A program made the position numbers and the translations under genes. Under the pieces are notes generated by a model. It worked only from the letters and a program-made list of their open reading frames with translations, was not told the origin of the DNA and searched no databases. 32,935 nt of DNA. It comes from Deltaproteobacteria bacterium (GTDB lineage: Bacteria > Desulfobacterota > Binatia > UBA12015). The stretch covers positions 1-32,935 of the forward strand of contig VGTG01000055.1 of assembly GCA_016874795.1 (NCBI GenBank). Direction: 5' to 3'. Positions 1 through 10,100 of the stretch are shown piece after piece. How positions within the stretch are numbered: position 1 is the stretch's first letter; each line of letters starts with the position of its first letter.

Positions 1-1698
1 CGATCCGACGATCGCGAGGCGCGCGCGCGCCCGCGTCACCGCGGTGTAGAGGAGCTCGCGCGTCATCAAGCGCGAAGGCGTGCTCGGCAGGACCAGGAGG
101 ACGTCCTCGAACTCGGAGCCCTGGCTCTTGTGCACGGTGAGCGCGAACGCGGTCTCGACGTGCGTCAAGCGCCCCGGAGCGAAGCGTCGCGTCTCGCCGC
201 CGTTGCCCTCGAAGTGGACCTCGAGGGCGCCGTCCTCGCCGCGGAGCGTGACGCCCACTTCGCCGTTCCAGAGACGGAGGCCGTAGTCGTTCCGCGTCAC
301 CATCACGGGACGTCCCGCGTACCAGCCGCTGCCGGACTCGAGCCGGCCGCGCCGGCGGAGACGCGTCTCGATCGCCTCGTTCAGCGTGACGACGCCGGCC
401 GCCCCGTCGCGGCGCACGCAGAGCACGCGGAAGCGCTGGAACGCCTTCAGGATCTCTTCGGGGGACCCTCCGGCGCGCACGGCTTCGAGGTAGGCCGCGA
501 GACCCTCGTCGACGCGAGCGAGCATCGCGTCGCTCGGCTCGTCGCGCGGCCCCGGCTCGATCCACGCGAGGTCCTCGGGCGAGGCCGCGACCGGCTCGCT
601 CGAGTCGATCGGCTCGGCCGGCCTTCGAGCGGGCTGGCCGCTGCGCACCGACTCGGCCAGCGCGCCGATGCCCGATTCCTCCCGAAAGCGCCACGAGCGG
701 TCGAGGCGGATCGTCGCCCCGGGAAGCCCGGCGCAGATCTCGCCGAACACCGAGCCGACCTCGACGGGCGGGAGCTGATCCTCGTCGCCGATCAGCACGA
801 GTCGCGCGTGCGCCGGCAGCGCGTCGACGACGCGAGCCATCAGGGCGAGGTCGACCATCGACGTCTCGTCGACGATGAGCACGTCGACCGCGAGCGGATT
901 CGCCGCGTGGTGCCGGAAGCGCGAAAGCCCCGGCGCGCCGCCGAGAAGACGGTGCAGGGTCGCCGGCTCCTCGCGGAGGACGGCCTCGATCGCTCCTTCC
1001 GGATCGATGCGCCCTCGATAGTCGCGGATCTGCTCCTTCAAGCGGTTCGCGGCCTTGCCGGTGGGCGCCGCGAGCCGCACGCGAAGCGGCGGACCCTTCT
1101 TCGGCTGCGCGGCGAGGAGGCGGAGGACGCATGCGACGACCGTCGTCTTGCCCGTGCCGGCGCCGCCCGAGATCACCGCGAGCGGAAGCTCGAGCGCGGC
1201 CTCGGCTGCACGCCGCTGCGCCGGCGCGAGAGGGACCTCGTTCTCGATCGCCTTCCACGTGCGCGCGAGCACCTTGCGATCGAGCGCGACGGCCGGCCCT
1301 GCGGTGCGCGAGCGGAGGCTCTCCGCGAGCCGCCTCTCGTACTCGAAGTAGCGATGCAGGTAGAGCCGACCCGCGGCGGTCAGGATCAGCGGACGGAACG
1401 CACCCGGCTCGCCGACGGCGTCGCTCCGGCGGAGCGCTTCGAGCCACGGCTCGAGCGCGGGCGCACGCCCCGCGGCGAGCCCCTCGTCCTCCTCGTCGAG
1501 AGCCCACGCGCGACCGGCGACCTCGCGCAGGTCGAGGCACGTGTGCCCGGCTTGCGTCGCGTGGCTCGCGAGCGCCGCACCGAGCCACACGGCCGGATCC
1601 TGCGAGCCGCCGAGCGACAGCACGAAGTCGGCGAACTGGCGATCGAGGTCGCGCAGCGACGCGAGCGCGGCTTCGGCGGCAGGCTCCAGTGCAGCCAT
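1..1698 (-). CDS. recD: Exodeoxyribonuclease V alpha subunit RecD (3' end cut by window edge)
   Basis: RecD is the 5'-3' helicase motor of the RecBCD double-strand-break repair nuclease. The frame is open from an ATG at 1698 to base 1, giving 566 residues, close to the usual ~600. It shows an N-terminal RecD domain, Walker A GGAGTGKTT (Lys184, codon 1147-1149), then APTGKAA, the DETSMVD Walker B region and GDEDQLPPVEVGS. Near the window edge come the HKSQGSEF and LLYTAVTRARARLAIVG motifs of superfamily 1B helicases, so only a short tail is missing. It is on the same strand as recB and recC but separated from recB by about 1.8 kb holding unrelated genes, which is unusual because recB and recD are normally adjacent. 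VOC starts divergently 101 bp away. Identification is firm. Confidence 0.95.
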   Translation of the reverse strand, partial: MAALEPAAEAALASLRDLDRQFADFVLSLGGSQDPAVWLGAALASHATQAGHTCLDLREVAGRAWALDEEDEGLAAGRAPALEPWLEALRRSDAVGEPGAFRPLILTAAGRLYLHRYFEYERRLAESLRSRTAGPAVALDRKVLARTWKAIENEVPLAPAQRRAAEAALELPLAVISGGAGTGKTTVVACVLRLLAAQPKKGPPLRVRLAAPTGKAANRLKEQIRDYRGRIDPEGAIEAVLREEPATLHRLLGGAPGLSRFRHHAANPLAVDVLIVDETSMVDLALMARVVDALPAHARLVLIGDEDQLPPVEVGSVFGEICAGLPGATIRLDRSWRFREESGIGALAESVRSGQPARRPAEPIDSSEPVAASPEDLAWIEPGPRDEPSDAMLARVDEGLAAYLEAVRAGGSPEEILKAFQRFRVLCVRRDGAAGVVTLNEAIETRLRRRGRLESGSGWYAGRPVMVTRNDYGLRLWNGEVGVTLRGEDGALEVHFEGNGGETRRFAPGRLTHVETAFALTVHKSQGSEFEDVLLVLPSTPSRLMTRELLYTAVTRARARLAIVGS

Positions 1699-1799
1699 CG
1701 CCGGTGCACTGCCTGATCGTTCCCGTGAGAGCAAGCCGGAGCAAGCTCTGCCGAGCGGTGTTGCTTGGCGCAACGAGCCGGTCGGAGTAGCCTCGAAGC

Positions 1800-2228
1800 G
1801 TGGCGATCGATCGCGGTCTCACGCACGTCGCGTTCCTCGTCGGCGACCTCGACGCGAGCGAGAGGTTCTACGAGGAGTACGCGCGCATGCACGTCGTCCA
1901 CTCGCGGACGGATCCGGACACGGGCGCCCGCGTCGCGTGGGTGAGCGACGGAACGCGCCCCTTCGTGCTCGTGCTGATCGAGGTCCGTGGCCGCGCGCGC
2001 GCGCAAGCCCAGGCCACGGCGTCGTTCGCGCATCTCGGCGTCGCTTGCGCTTCGCGCGAGGAGGTCGACGCGCTCTGCGCGAAGGCGCGCGCCGCGGGCG
2101 TGCTCCGCCAGGCGCCGAGCGACTACGGAGCGCCGGTCGGCTACCTCGGGATCCTCTCCGATCCGGACGGAAACAGCCTCGAGGTCTCGTTCGGGCAGGA
2201 GGTCGGGCTCGCGGTCGACCCTCCGTGA
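1800..2228 (+). CDS. VOC-family (glyoxalase/dioxygenase fold) protein
   Basis: This is a 142-residue protein starting at GTG. It has two beta-alpha-beta-beta-beta modules of the vicinal oxygen chelate fold. Module one opens with LTHVAFLVGDLDASERFYEE, where the His and the helix after DLDAS are typical. Module two begins FAHLGVACAS and ends LSDPDGNSLEVSFG, the hallmark closing strand with a Glu metal ligand. Candidate metal ligands are therefore the His of LTH, the His of FAH and the Glu of SLEV. The substrate cannot be read from sequence; glyoxalase I, fosfomycin-resistance-type and extradiol dioxygenase proteins share this fold. It is the only plus-strand gene in the first 14 kb and converges on the SDR gene across an inverted-repeat element. 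No strong ribosome binding site lies at good spacing, so the start is moderately sure. Confidence 0.85.
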   Translation: MAIDRGLTHVAFLVGDLDASERFYEEYARMHVVHSRTDPDTGARVAWVSDGTRPFVLVLIEVRGRARAQAQATASFAHLGVACASREEVDALCAKARAAGVLRQAPSDYGAPVGYLGILSDPDGNSLEVSFGQEVGLAVDPP

Positions 2229-2255
2229 GCGCCGCCCGCGGCCGCCGGAGCCACC

Positions 2256-2437
2256 AGCCTGCATTTCTCACCAGATCACGTCGCGAGGCGGTCGAGAGTG
2301 CGGAAGATTCGCGAGCCTCGGACCGGAGGGCGACGCAGGCGTACTTGAACAGTACGTCGAGGAGCCCGGAGGGAGAAGCTCGCGAAGATTCGGTGCTATC
2401 GGCCGCCGCAGTAGGGATCTGGTGAGAAATGCAGGCT
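2256..2437. repeat. 182-bp inverted-repeat element, MITE-like
   Basis: Perfect 22-bp terminal inverted repeats lie at 2256-2277 and 2416-2437 (core CATTTCTCACCAGAT and its complement). The interior is an imperfect palindrome: a TTCGCGAGC-type block is repeated in inverted form on both sides, and the centre is a hairpin at 2340-2356 with 6-bp arms CGTACT/AGTACG and a 5-nt loop. There is no ORF of note and no clear target-site duplication. It fills the space between the convergent VOC and SDR genes, and its last two bases are part of the SDR stop codon. The architecture suits a non-autonomous mobile repeat or a dispersed palindromic element. I have a general memory of similar repeats in uncultured proteobacterial genomes but cannot verify it here. 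Confidence 0.75.
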
Positions 2438-3206
2438 AGCGCGACACGAGCCCGCCGTCCGCGATCAGCACCTGCCCGGTCACGAAGCTCGAAGCGTCGG
2501 ACGCGAGGAAGAGGACGGGTCCGACCATCTCGTCCGGGTGCGCGGCGCGCCGCAGGAAGCTCGCGCCCGCCATCGCCTTCTGTATCTCCGGGGTGTTGTT
2601 CCGGACCATGTCCGTGTCGACGGTTCCCGGAGCGAGCGCGTTCACGCGAATGCCGCGCGGCGCGAAGTCGGCGGCGAGCGAGCGCGTGAAGTGGAGGAGG
2701 GCGGCCTTTCCCGCGCCATAGATCGCCTGGAACGGGCTCGCGAGGAACGCCGCCGCCGACACGACGTTGACGACCGAAGCGGACGGGCTCTTCTCGAGGT
2801 GCGGCAGCGCCTCCTGCACGAGGAAGATCGGCCCGCGCAGGTTCACGTCGAAGGACTTCTCCCACGCTTCGGTCGTGAACGCGCCGATGTCCTGGCGGAG
2901 CGCGTTCGCCGCGTTGTTGACGACGATGTCGAGGCGCCCGAAGCGATCGACCGTGCGTGCCACGAGAGCACGGAGCGCCTCGATCTCGCCCATGTGCGTC
3001 GCGACGCCGAGCGCTTCCCCGCCCATCGCGGTCAGGTGCTTCTCGGTCTCGGCGCACGCCTCCGGCTTCCGGCTCGCGACGACGACCTTGGCGCCGGCGG
3101 CGACGAACCCTTCCGCGACGGCCCGTCCGATCCCGCGCGTTCCTCCCGTGACGAGCGCGACGCGACCCGAAAGGTCGAAGAGAGTGCGCAGCCGATCCCG
3201 ATCCAT
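2436..3206 (-). CDS. SDR-family NAD(P)-dependent oxidoreductase
   Basis: This 256-residue classical short-chain dehydrogenase/reductase has the nucleotide-binding motif TGGTRGIG at residues 20-27 and NNAA at 97-100. Its catalytic residues are Ser150, Tyr163 and Lys167 (YGAGK), and the usual PG motif (APGTVDTDM) and C-terminal VTGQVLIADGG are present. Length and motifs indicate an intact enzyme, probably acting on a hydroxy/keto substrate (FabG-like or glucose-dehydrogenase-like); the substrate cannot be called. The ATG at 3206 is chosen because AGGAGG at 3211-3216 precedes it; the longer open frame upstream has no family similarity. The stop codon lies on the edge of the inverted-repeat element at 2256-2437. 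It sits between recB and recD on the same strand. Confidence 0.93.
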   Translation of the reverse strand: MDRDRLRTLFDLSGRVALVTGGTRGIGRAVAEGFVAAGAKVVVASRKPEACAETEKHLTAMGGEALGVATHMGEIEALRALVARTVDRFGRLDIVVNNAANALRQDIGAFTTEAWEKSFDVNLRGPIFLVQEALPHLEKSPSASVVNVVSAAAFLASPFQAIYGAGKAALLHFTRSLAADFAPRGIRVNALAPGTVDTDMVRNNTPEIQKAMAGASFLRRAAHPDEMVGPVLFLASDASSFVTGQVLIADGGLVSR

Positions 3207-3276
3207 GGCTCCTCCTCGCGCCGGTCTCGCGGCGCGCTCCGTATTTAGGGCGCCGCCGGCGAGAAGCCAAACGGGG

Positions 3277-3471
3277 TCAGCGGGACTCGATCGCGAAGCC
3301 TCCGCCGGACGCTTCGCGTGGGTCGTCGATGCGGAGCGGGAGCCGCACGCGGAACGTCGAGCCTTCGCCTTCGCGGCGCCGCGAGTGCCCTTGGACTTTC
3401 GATCCAGCGCAACACGGGGCGGTATCGTTACCGTAGCTCCCGAGATGCAACGCCTCGAAGCGGTTTCGCAC
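3277..3471 (-). pseudogene. Probable remnant of a histidine-kinase C-terminus
   Basis: A 64-codon frame on the minus strand contains GHSRRREGEGSTFRVRLPL (residues 28-46). This resembles the end of histidine-kinase ATPase domains, where a G-x-G-S-T-F-x-x-x-L-P motif closes the fold. Nothing upstream in any frame carries the N, G1 or G2 boxes, so no functional kinase is present. It lies in the 300-bp space between the recB stop and the SDR start. An inverted repeat with 8-bp arms (CGCGAAGC / GCTTCGCG) sits near 3291-3317 inside this frame. The call rests on one short motif and could be chance. Confidence 0.4.
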
Positions 3472-3508
3472 GGGTCGCGAGCTTCGGCCGAGCAGGCGCG
3501 AGCCAAGC

Positions 3509-6500
3509 TCATGAGGATCGTTCCCCGCCGATTCGCTCGTCGAGCTCGTCGATCAATGCGCGCGTGGGCCGGTCGTGGAAGACCCCCGTCGCACCGGCCG
3601 TCTCCGGCTTCATCCCGCGCAGGAAGAGGCAGAAGGCCCCGCCGAAGTGCCGCTCGTAATCGTAGTCCGGAAGGCGCAGGCGGAGATGTCGATGCAGCGC
3701 GAGCGCGTACATCACGTATTGCAGCGTGTAGAGCTCGCGATGGACGGCGTCGCGCAGACGCGGCGTCGCGTAGGCCTCGACCGTCGCGCCGAGCCAGTTC
3801 GACTTCCAGTCGGCGAGGTAGTAGCGGCCGCCCGCCTCGAAGACGAGGTCGATGTAACCCTTCACGTAGCCGTCGACGAGGGGCCGAGGGAGCTCCTCGC
3901 CGGGGCCGCGGTCGGGAACGATCGGAAATCGGTTGCGCGCGAGGATCTCGTTCAGGCTCTCGAGCGTCAGGTGGCCGGCGGGATAGTGGAACTCGACCTC
4001 GGTGAGGCGACGTCCGCGGCCGACGCCGCCGAGGCGGAGGCTCTCTCCTTCGAGGAGCGGCGTGGCGAGCACGTCCACGACGAGCCGCTCGACGACCGGC
4101 GTCCAGGTTGCCGGGAGCCCGTGCAGCGCGAGCGTCTCCTCTGCGAGAGCGCGCACCGAAGCCGCCTCCGCGCTCGCGAAGTCGAGCTGCTCGAAGAGAC
4201 GATGCAGGCAGACGCCCGCGCGGGCGCCCCGCGGGAACCCGAAGATGTCGTGGGACGGCGCCGCCGGTGGTGCGGCGACGAGATCTTCACCCGCGTCGTG
4301 ATCGACACGGTCGATCGCACGACCGCCGCGCAGCGCCGAGAAGCTGGTGATGCTCCACGCCGTCTCGATCCGCCGCTCCGCGATCCGCGCGGCGAGGGGG
4401 GCGCGGTCCTTCTCCTCGGGAAGCACGATCCGCCGCACGGGCTCGGTGCGCGGCCCGAGCACGTCGACGCGAAGGGCTCCTTCGGAGTCGCGCGCGACCG
4501 CCTCGAGGTCGCGCAGGAGCTCGCCGTCCGCCCTCGCGTGGAACGGGACGGAGAGCGGCACTTCGCCGCTCGTCCCGACGGCGCTCGCGCGGTGGAAGAG
4601 CCACGCCGGCGCCGAGCTCTCGGCGCCGTTCACCGCGCCCCACGCGAACGTGCAGTGGTGACGCGCACGGGTCAACGCGACGTAGAGCAGGCGGAGGCCC
4701 TCTGCGAGATCCTCGCGCTCGGCCAGGCGCCGGAGCTCGTCCTGCCGCGGGCTCCCGAAGTCGAGCGACGGGCGACCGCCCGCTCCCTCGTCGTGCGCCT
4801 TGACGAACGGGCGATTGCGATCGCGCGCGCTCGCGGTCCACGCGAAGGGCACGAAGACGATCGGGTACTGGAGACCCTTCGCGCCGTGCACGGTGTTGAT
4901 CTGGACGAGCTGCTCGTCGCTCTCGAGCCGGGGCAAGTGCTCTTCCGGGGGCGTACCGCCGGAAGCCGCGGCACGGCGACGCGTCGCGATCCACTGGATC
5001 AGCTTCTCGGTGCCGCGGTGATCGCGTGCGGCCTCGCCCGAGAGAAGCTCGCCGATCTGCAGGAGGTTCGTGAGACGCCGCTCGCCGTCGGGCTCCGCGA
5101 GCAGACGCGACGGGATGTCCTGCTCGAGGAGGAGACGGCGAAACATCGATCCGATCCCGTGCTCGAGCCAGATCTCGCGGTACTGGCGGAAGACGTCGAT
5201 CTTCGCGTCCCACTCCGTCTCGCTTTCCGCGAGGCGGACGAGCGCCTGCGCGTCGACGCCGAGAAGCGAAGTCGCGAGAGCGCCGCGCACGAGCCTCTCG
5301 CGGCCCGGCTCGGCGATCGCGGCGAGGATGCGCTCGAGCTCCTCCGCCTCCGCCGCCTGGAAGACGGACACTTGCGAGAGCTGCACCGCGGGAATCCCGC
5401 GGCGCGCGAGAGCGCGGCGGATGAGCTGTCCCTGGTCGTGCATCCGGACCAGCACAGCGACATCGCCGCCGTGTACGCGACGTCCGTCGAGCTCCGCGCC
5501 GCTCGCGAGGAGACGCGCGATCTCGTCGGCGGTCGCGTCGGTGATCCGCGCGTCGGCCTCGCTCTTCCCGATCCGCTCGACGCCCTCGGGGCGCGGCAGG
5601 AACCAGACGCGGAGCGGCGTCAGGCCCGTCGACCCGAGGAAGCCGTCGGCGGGTTCGCTGCGCGCCGGGATCGCCGGGTGGAACGGGATCCCGTCGAGCA
5701 CGAAAGGCTTCTCGTGCGCGCCGAAGATCGCGTTCGTCCCGCGCACGACGCCGGGATCGCTCCGCCAGTTGCGGTCGAGCGTGTGCGTCTCGTCGGCATC
5801 GTCGCGCGCCGCGAGATAGGCGAAGACGTCCGCGCCGCGGAAGCCGTAGATCGCCTGCTTGGGATCGCCGACGAGGAACACGGGCGCTTCGTGCGCGCCG
5901 TAGACGTGCTGGAAGATCGAGTACTGGAGCGGATCCGTGTCCTGGAACTCGTCGATCAGCGCGGCGCCGTAGCGCTCGCGGATCGCGCGCGCGAGCGCCG
6001 GGCCGCTCGACGGCGCAGCGAGGGCGCTCTCGAGATCGATCAGGAGATCGTCGAACCAGCGGACGCGCCGCTCCGCCTTCCGGCGGCGGATCTCCTCGTT
6101 GCAGAACTCCAGGAGCCTCGCGAGGAGCGCCGTGCGGCGCGCCGCGAACGCGTCGGCGAGCGGCTTCCGCAGGTCCCAGAGGCGCTCGAACGCGTCGAAG
6201 AACGGATGCTCGGGCGTCTTCTTGTTCGCGCGCGTTCCTCTGCGAAGCTCGCTCGTGCGCACCTTCGCGAGCCCCTTCGGCAGCTCGATGCGCGGTGTCG
6301 GCCCGGAGAGCACCGCTTCGAGCGCCGCGCACCGCGACACGGCCCAGGCGGGCCGGTACGACTGGCCCGAGAGCGCCGTCGTGTCGGAGAGGATCGCCGC
6401 GACCGCCTCGCGGGATCCGGGCCACAGCGCGCGGACGGCGGCGAACGCCTCCGCGTACTCGTGTGCGAGATCGGCGACGTCCTGCGGCGGATCGGGCTCG

Positions 6501-7102
6501 AGCACCCGCGCGAACGGTTTCCCGACGAGGCCCTGGATCTCGCCGCGGAGCCAGCCGGGAGAGACCTTCGTGTCGAGCAGATAGCTCGTCCAGAGAGGAT
6601 CGCCCTCGTAGGTCTCGCGTCGCCAGAAGTCCTCGACGCACTCCGCGAGGAGCTCGGACTGATCGGCGAGGAGCTCGGAGCGGAGGGGAGCGCCGCACTC
6701 GAACGCCGACTCCCCGAGGACGCGCTGGCAGAACCCGTGGATCGTGAACACGGCCGCCTCGTCGAACGTCCGGAGCGCGTTCTCGATGCGGCGGCTCGCC
6801 TGCGCGCGATCGGGATGGCGATCGAGGAGCGCCCGGCAGAGGTCGTCCTGGGTCTCGCCCTCCTCGAACGCTTCGCGCGCGCGCAGGAGGAGCGCCCGGA
6901 TGCGGCTTCGCAGCTCGTCCGTCGCGGCGAGCGTGTAGGTGACGACGAGGATCCGATCCGGCGCGAGCCCGGTCTCGAGAAGGAGACGCAGGTAGAGCCC
7001 GGTGATCGTCCACGTCTTGCCCGTTCCCGCGCTCGCCTCGACCGCGCGAACGCCGCGGAGCGGGACCGAGAAGACGAGGCTCTCCGACGTCGGCTCGCTC
7101 AC
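3509..7102 (-). CDS. recB: Exodeoxyribonuclease V beta subunit RecB
   Basis: RecB is the 3'-5' helicase and nuclease subunit of RecBCD. The 1197-residue protein (E. coli about 1180) has Walker A EASAGTGKTWT with Lys29, motif II LIDEFQDTDP, GDPKQAIYGFRGAD, motif V NTVHGAKGLQYPIVF and motif VI LLYVALTRARHH. The C-terminal nuclease domain keeps GYIDLVF (Asp1085) and LADWKSN (Asp1098, Lys1100), with the same 13- and 2-residue spacing as the E. coli catalytic residues Asp1067, Asp1080 and Lys1082. The upstream CLHRLFEQLDF supplies the nuclease His. The nuclease should be active. It starts at GTG 7102, whose GTGA overlaps the recC stop, with GGGAG just upstream. That overlap implies translational coupling with recC. 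Confidence 0.97.
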   Translation of the reverse strand: MSEPTSESLVFSVPLRGVRAVEASAGTGKTWTITGLYLRLLLETGLAPDRILVVTYTLAATDELRSRIRALLLRAREAFEEGETQDDLCRALLDRHPDRAQASRRIENALRTFDEAAVFTIHGFCQRVLGESAFECGAPLRSELLADQSELLAECVEDFWRRETYEGDPLWTSYLLDTKVSPGWLRGEIQGLVGKPFARVLEPDPPQDVADLAHEYAEAFAAVRALWPGSREAVAAILSDTTALSGQSYRPAWAVSRCAALEAVLSGPTPRIELPKGLAKVRTSELRRGTRANKKTPEHPFFDAFERLWDLRKPLADAFAARRTALLARLLEFCNEEIRRRKAERRVRWFDDLLIDLESALAAPSSGPALARAIRERYGAALIDEFQDTDPLQYSIFQHVYGAHEAPVFLVGDPKQAIYGFRGADVFAYLAARDDADETHTLDRNWRSDPGVVRGTNAIFGAHEKPFVLDGIPFHPAIPARSEPADGFLGSTGLTPLRVWFLPRPEGVERIGKSEADARITDATADEIARLLASGAELDGRRVHGGDVAVLVRMHDQGQLIRRALARRGIPAVQLSQVSVFQAAEAEELERILAAIAEPGRERLVRGALATSLLGVDAQALVRLAESETEWDAKIDVFRQYREIWLEHGIGSMFRRLLLEQDIPSRLLAEPDGERRLTNLLQIGELLSGEAARDHRGTEKLIQWIATRRRAAASGGTPPEEHLPRLESDEQLVQINTVHGAKGLQYPIVFVPFAWTASARDRNRPFVKAHDEGAGGRPSLDFGSPRQDELRRLAEREDLAEGLRLLYVALTRARHHCTFAWGAVNGAESSAPAWLFHRASAVGTSGEVPLSVPFHARADGELLRDLEAVARDSEGALRVDVLGPRTEPVRRIVLPEEKDRAPLAARIAERRIETAWSITSFSALRGGRAIDRVDHDAGEDLVAAPPAAPSHDIFGFPRGARAGVCLHRLFEQLDFASAEAASVRALAEETLALHGLPATWTPVVERLVVDVLATPLLEGESLRLGGVGRGRRLTEVEFHYPAGHLTLESLNEILARNRFPIVPDRGPGEELPRPLVDGYVKGYIDLVFEAGGRYYLADWKSNWLGATVEAYATPRLRDAVHRELYTLQYVMYALALHRHLRLRLPDYDYERHFGGAFCLFLRGMKPETAGATGVFHDRPTRALIDELDERIGGERSS

Positions 7103-10100
7103 GCCGTCTCCCGCGTCGCGTGCTCCTGCATCGGTCCGAAGATCCGCTGCGCGAGCGTCGCGAACTCGTCACCGATCAGCTCGCGGCTGCGAAACGCGAC
7201 CCGTGGATACGAGTCCCACGGGGCGAGCTCGCGGCCGGCGACCTTGCCGAGCCCGTCCTGGAAGCAGTCCCACGCGAGATCAGGCAGGAAGGGGAGGGGC
7301 CGATGGAGGCCGTCCCAGTAGAGCGCGAGCAGATCCTCGAGGACGCGGCGCGGCTCCGCGACCGGCCGGAGCACGAGCGTCGCGTCGACGGAGATGCGAC
7401 GGCTCTCGAGCGCGACGCCCGCGGGCGCCGCGATGCAGAGAGCGAGGTGGCGGATCCACAGCGAGAGCCGCTCGCGCGGCGGGTCGTCGAATCCGTAGTC
7501 GAGGAGCCCGTCGCTCGACACGCCGACCAGCGACCCGGAGAGCTGCATCTCGCCGAGGCGCGTATCGATCGTCAGCGGCGACGGCGTCGCGGCCGTCGCG
7601 GGGCGAGCCGCGGCCACGCGTCGAGCGAGCCGCTCCGCGTCGAGGCTCTCTTTCTCGAGGAGCCGCTCGCCGACGAGGCCGTGCGGCAGAGCTCCCTGCG
7701 CGCGCAAGAGCGCCGTCACGTGCTCCGACGCGGCGCCCGATAGATGGAGCTGCACGAGGCGCCGGCGCACCTGGTAGAGGTCGAGGCCGTCGAGGGCGAA
7801 GGGCTCCGTCCCTTCGATCAACGCCTCCTGCTCCTCGAGGACGACACCGAGACGCTCCTTCAGGAAGTAGCGGCTCGGATGACGGAAGAAGCGCAGCAGG
7901 CGATCGAGCGTGACGGCGCGCCACTCGTCGGCGGCTTCAGGAAGCGTGCCATGGACGAACGCGGGAGCGCGAGCGTCCGGCTCGCGAGCGGCGGAGCGCG
8001 CCGCACCGGCGGCCGCGCAGAGCTCGCTCGCGTAGCTGAAGAGCGCCTCTTCCCCGGTGAAGTAGCGCGCGCTGAACGGCTGCAGCGGATGCGTCGTCTC
8101 GACGCTCGCGGGCGTGTCGCTGCCGGTGCGCCGGAAGCCCTGGAACACCGTCTCCTCGAGCTCGCTCAGGACGACGGACGGCGAAAGTGGCGAGTTGTCG
8201 CGCACGCTCCGCCCGACGTAGCTCACGTAGAAGCAGCGTCGCGCCGAGAGCAGCGCCTCGAGGAAGAGATAGCGGTCGTCGTCGCGCCGCGAGCGATCGC
8301 CGCGTCGTGGATGACGTGCGATCAGATCGAACCCGGGCGGACGCCGGCTCCGCGGATAGGCGCCGTCGTTCATGCCGAGGAGGCAAACGACGTCGGCGGG
8401 GATGTTGCGCATCGGCACCATCGTGCAGAACGTGACGCCGCCGCTCAGGAGCGCCCAGGCGCTTCCGGGCTCGCGAAGAGAGCGGTCGAGCTCGGCCTGG
8501 ACGAGCGCGAGATCGACCGGCCGCTCGCAGCCGGCGCGAGCGCTTTCGTCCGCGATGCGCGCGATCGCCGTGCGAATCGTCTCGAGGTCGTCCTCGGCCG
8601 CGCGCGGGTCGAAGAAGCGAGCGAGCACGTCGCCGAGAGCGACGCGCCACTCCGCGGGCGAGCGCGGCTTCGCGAGCGTCTCGACGCACGCGAACACCTC
8701 CTCGGCGAAGCGCGCGAGCGCCGCGACGAGCTGCGCGTCACCTCCCTCGACGTCCTCACTCGGGAGGATCCCGGCGAAGAGCTGCTCTCCGTTGCTCGCC
8801 ATCGCGTAGCCGAGGCGCAGGCGGTCGAGCCCGAAGCGCCAGGTGTTCTCCGGGATCTCCGGGAGGCCGAGCGCGGCGCGGCTCGCGGCGTCGATGCCCC
8901 AGCGGATGCCGGCGCGACGCACGAAGTCGGTCACGCGCGGGAGATCGTCCGCGTCGAGATCGAACCGCTTCCGGATCGCCTCCGTCTCGAGGAGCGCGAG
9001 AAGACGGGCCGCGTCGTAGCGCGTGCGCGGCAGGTCGAGGAGCGCGAGGAACGCCGCGACGGCCGGCCGCTCGGCGCGCGGCTGGCGATCGGCGACCGCG
9101 TACGGAATCCGCCGCACGCCGCTCGCGGTGCCGAACACCGCGTGGATCAGCGGCGCGTACGTCTCGATGTCGGGCGTCATCACGCGTACGGCCGACGGCT
9201 CGAGATCCGGATGCTCGCGGAAGAGGTCGAGGAGCTGGTCGTGGAGCACCTCGACCTCGCGCATCCGTCCGTGGCACGCGTGGATCTGCACGGAGCGGTC
9301 GTCGTCGGCGATCGCGATCGCGGGCTCGCCGTCCGTGCCGCGCGCGCGGAGATCGAGGATGTCGCTCTGGATCGCGTGCAGGAGCGTGTCCGTCCCCGGG
9401 CTCTCGAAGAGGTCCTCCTGCTCGGGCTGGTACTCGCCGAGCATGTCGACGAAGTCGCGTCCCTGCAGGCCCATCGAAGCGAGAAGCGGGTTGCCCGACT
9501 CGAGGTGGAGGTCCTCCGGCTCGCGGTCGCCGCTGCGACGCGCGATCTCCGCGTCCGGCAGGATCAAGCTCCAGTACTCGCGACACGGATTGAGGAGGTA
9601 GAACTCGACCGCGATCGACTCCGCGAGCTGCGCGAACGTCGCGAGGTAGAGAGGAGCGAGCGCCGGCAAGCCGAAGACGTGCACGCGTGCCGGCAGCCGT
9701 CCGCGTGCGCGACCCGGACGAACGGCGGCGAGCTCGCGCGCGAGGCGTGCGCGATGTCTCGCTTCGCTCGAGCCGACGAGACGGCGCCAGAGCTCCGCCT
9801 GCCAGCGCTCGTCGTCCGACGAAGCGTCGGTCGCCCGGCCGTCCTCCCAGCGCAGCACGACGTCGGGCCGGTAGACGAGGTACTGGTCGAACACGTCGGC
9901 GACGTGCTGCGCGAGCTCGAAGCGGCGGAGGTCGTCCGCCTCCGCGAGATAGGTCGCAAGCGGTGCGAGCGGGCCGCGCAACGGCTGGTCGAGAAGCCCG
10001 AACACGCGCCACGCGAGGAGGGCGGCCTCGAAGTCGGGCTCCGCGGGCACGCCGCCGAGAAGCTCGCGCCAGGCGGACCAGACGAACGCGGCGGGGAGAC

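Noticed and set aside
1741-1790. Repeated GAGCAAGC octamers between recD and VOC as an operator
   Set aside because: Two 8-bp direct copies 2 bp apart are too short to distinguish from chance in this composition.
3575-7321. 1248-codon open frame antisense to recB and recC
   Set aside because: It is a by-product of high GC codon bias. The product is Arg/Ala/Glu-rich with no domain, while the opposite strand encodes full RecB with catalytic motifs.
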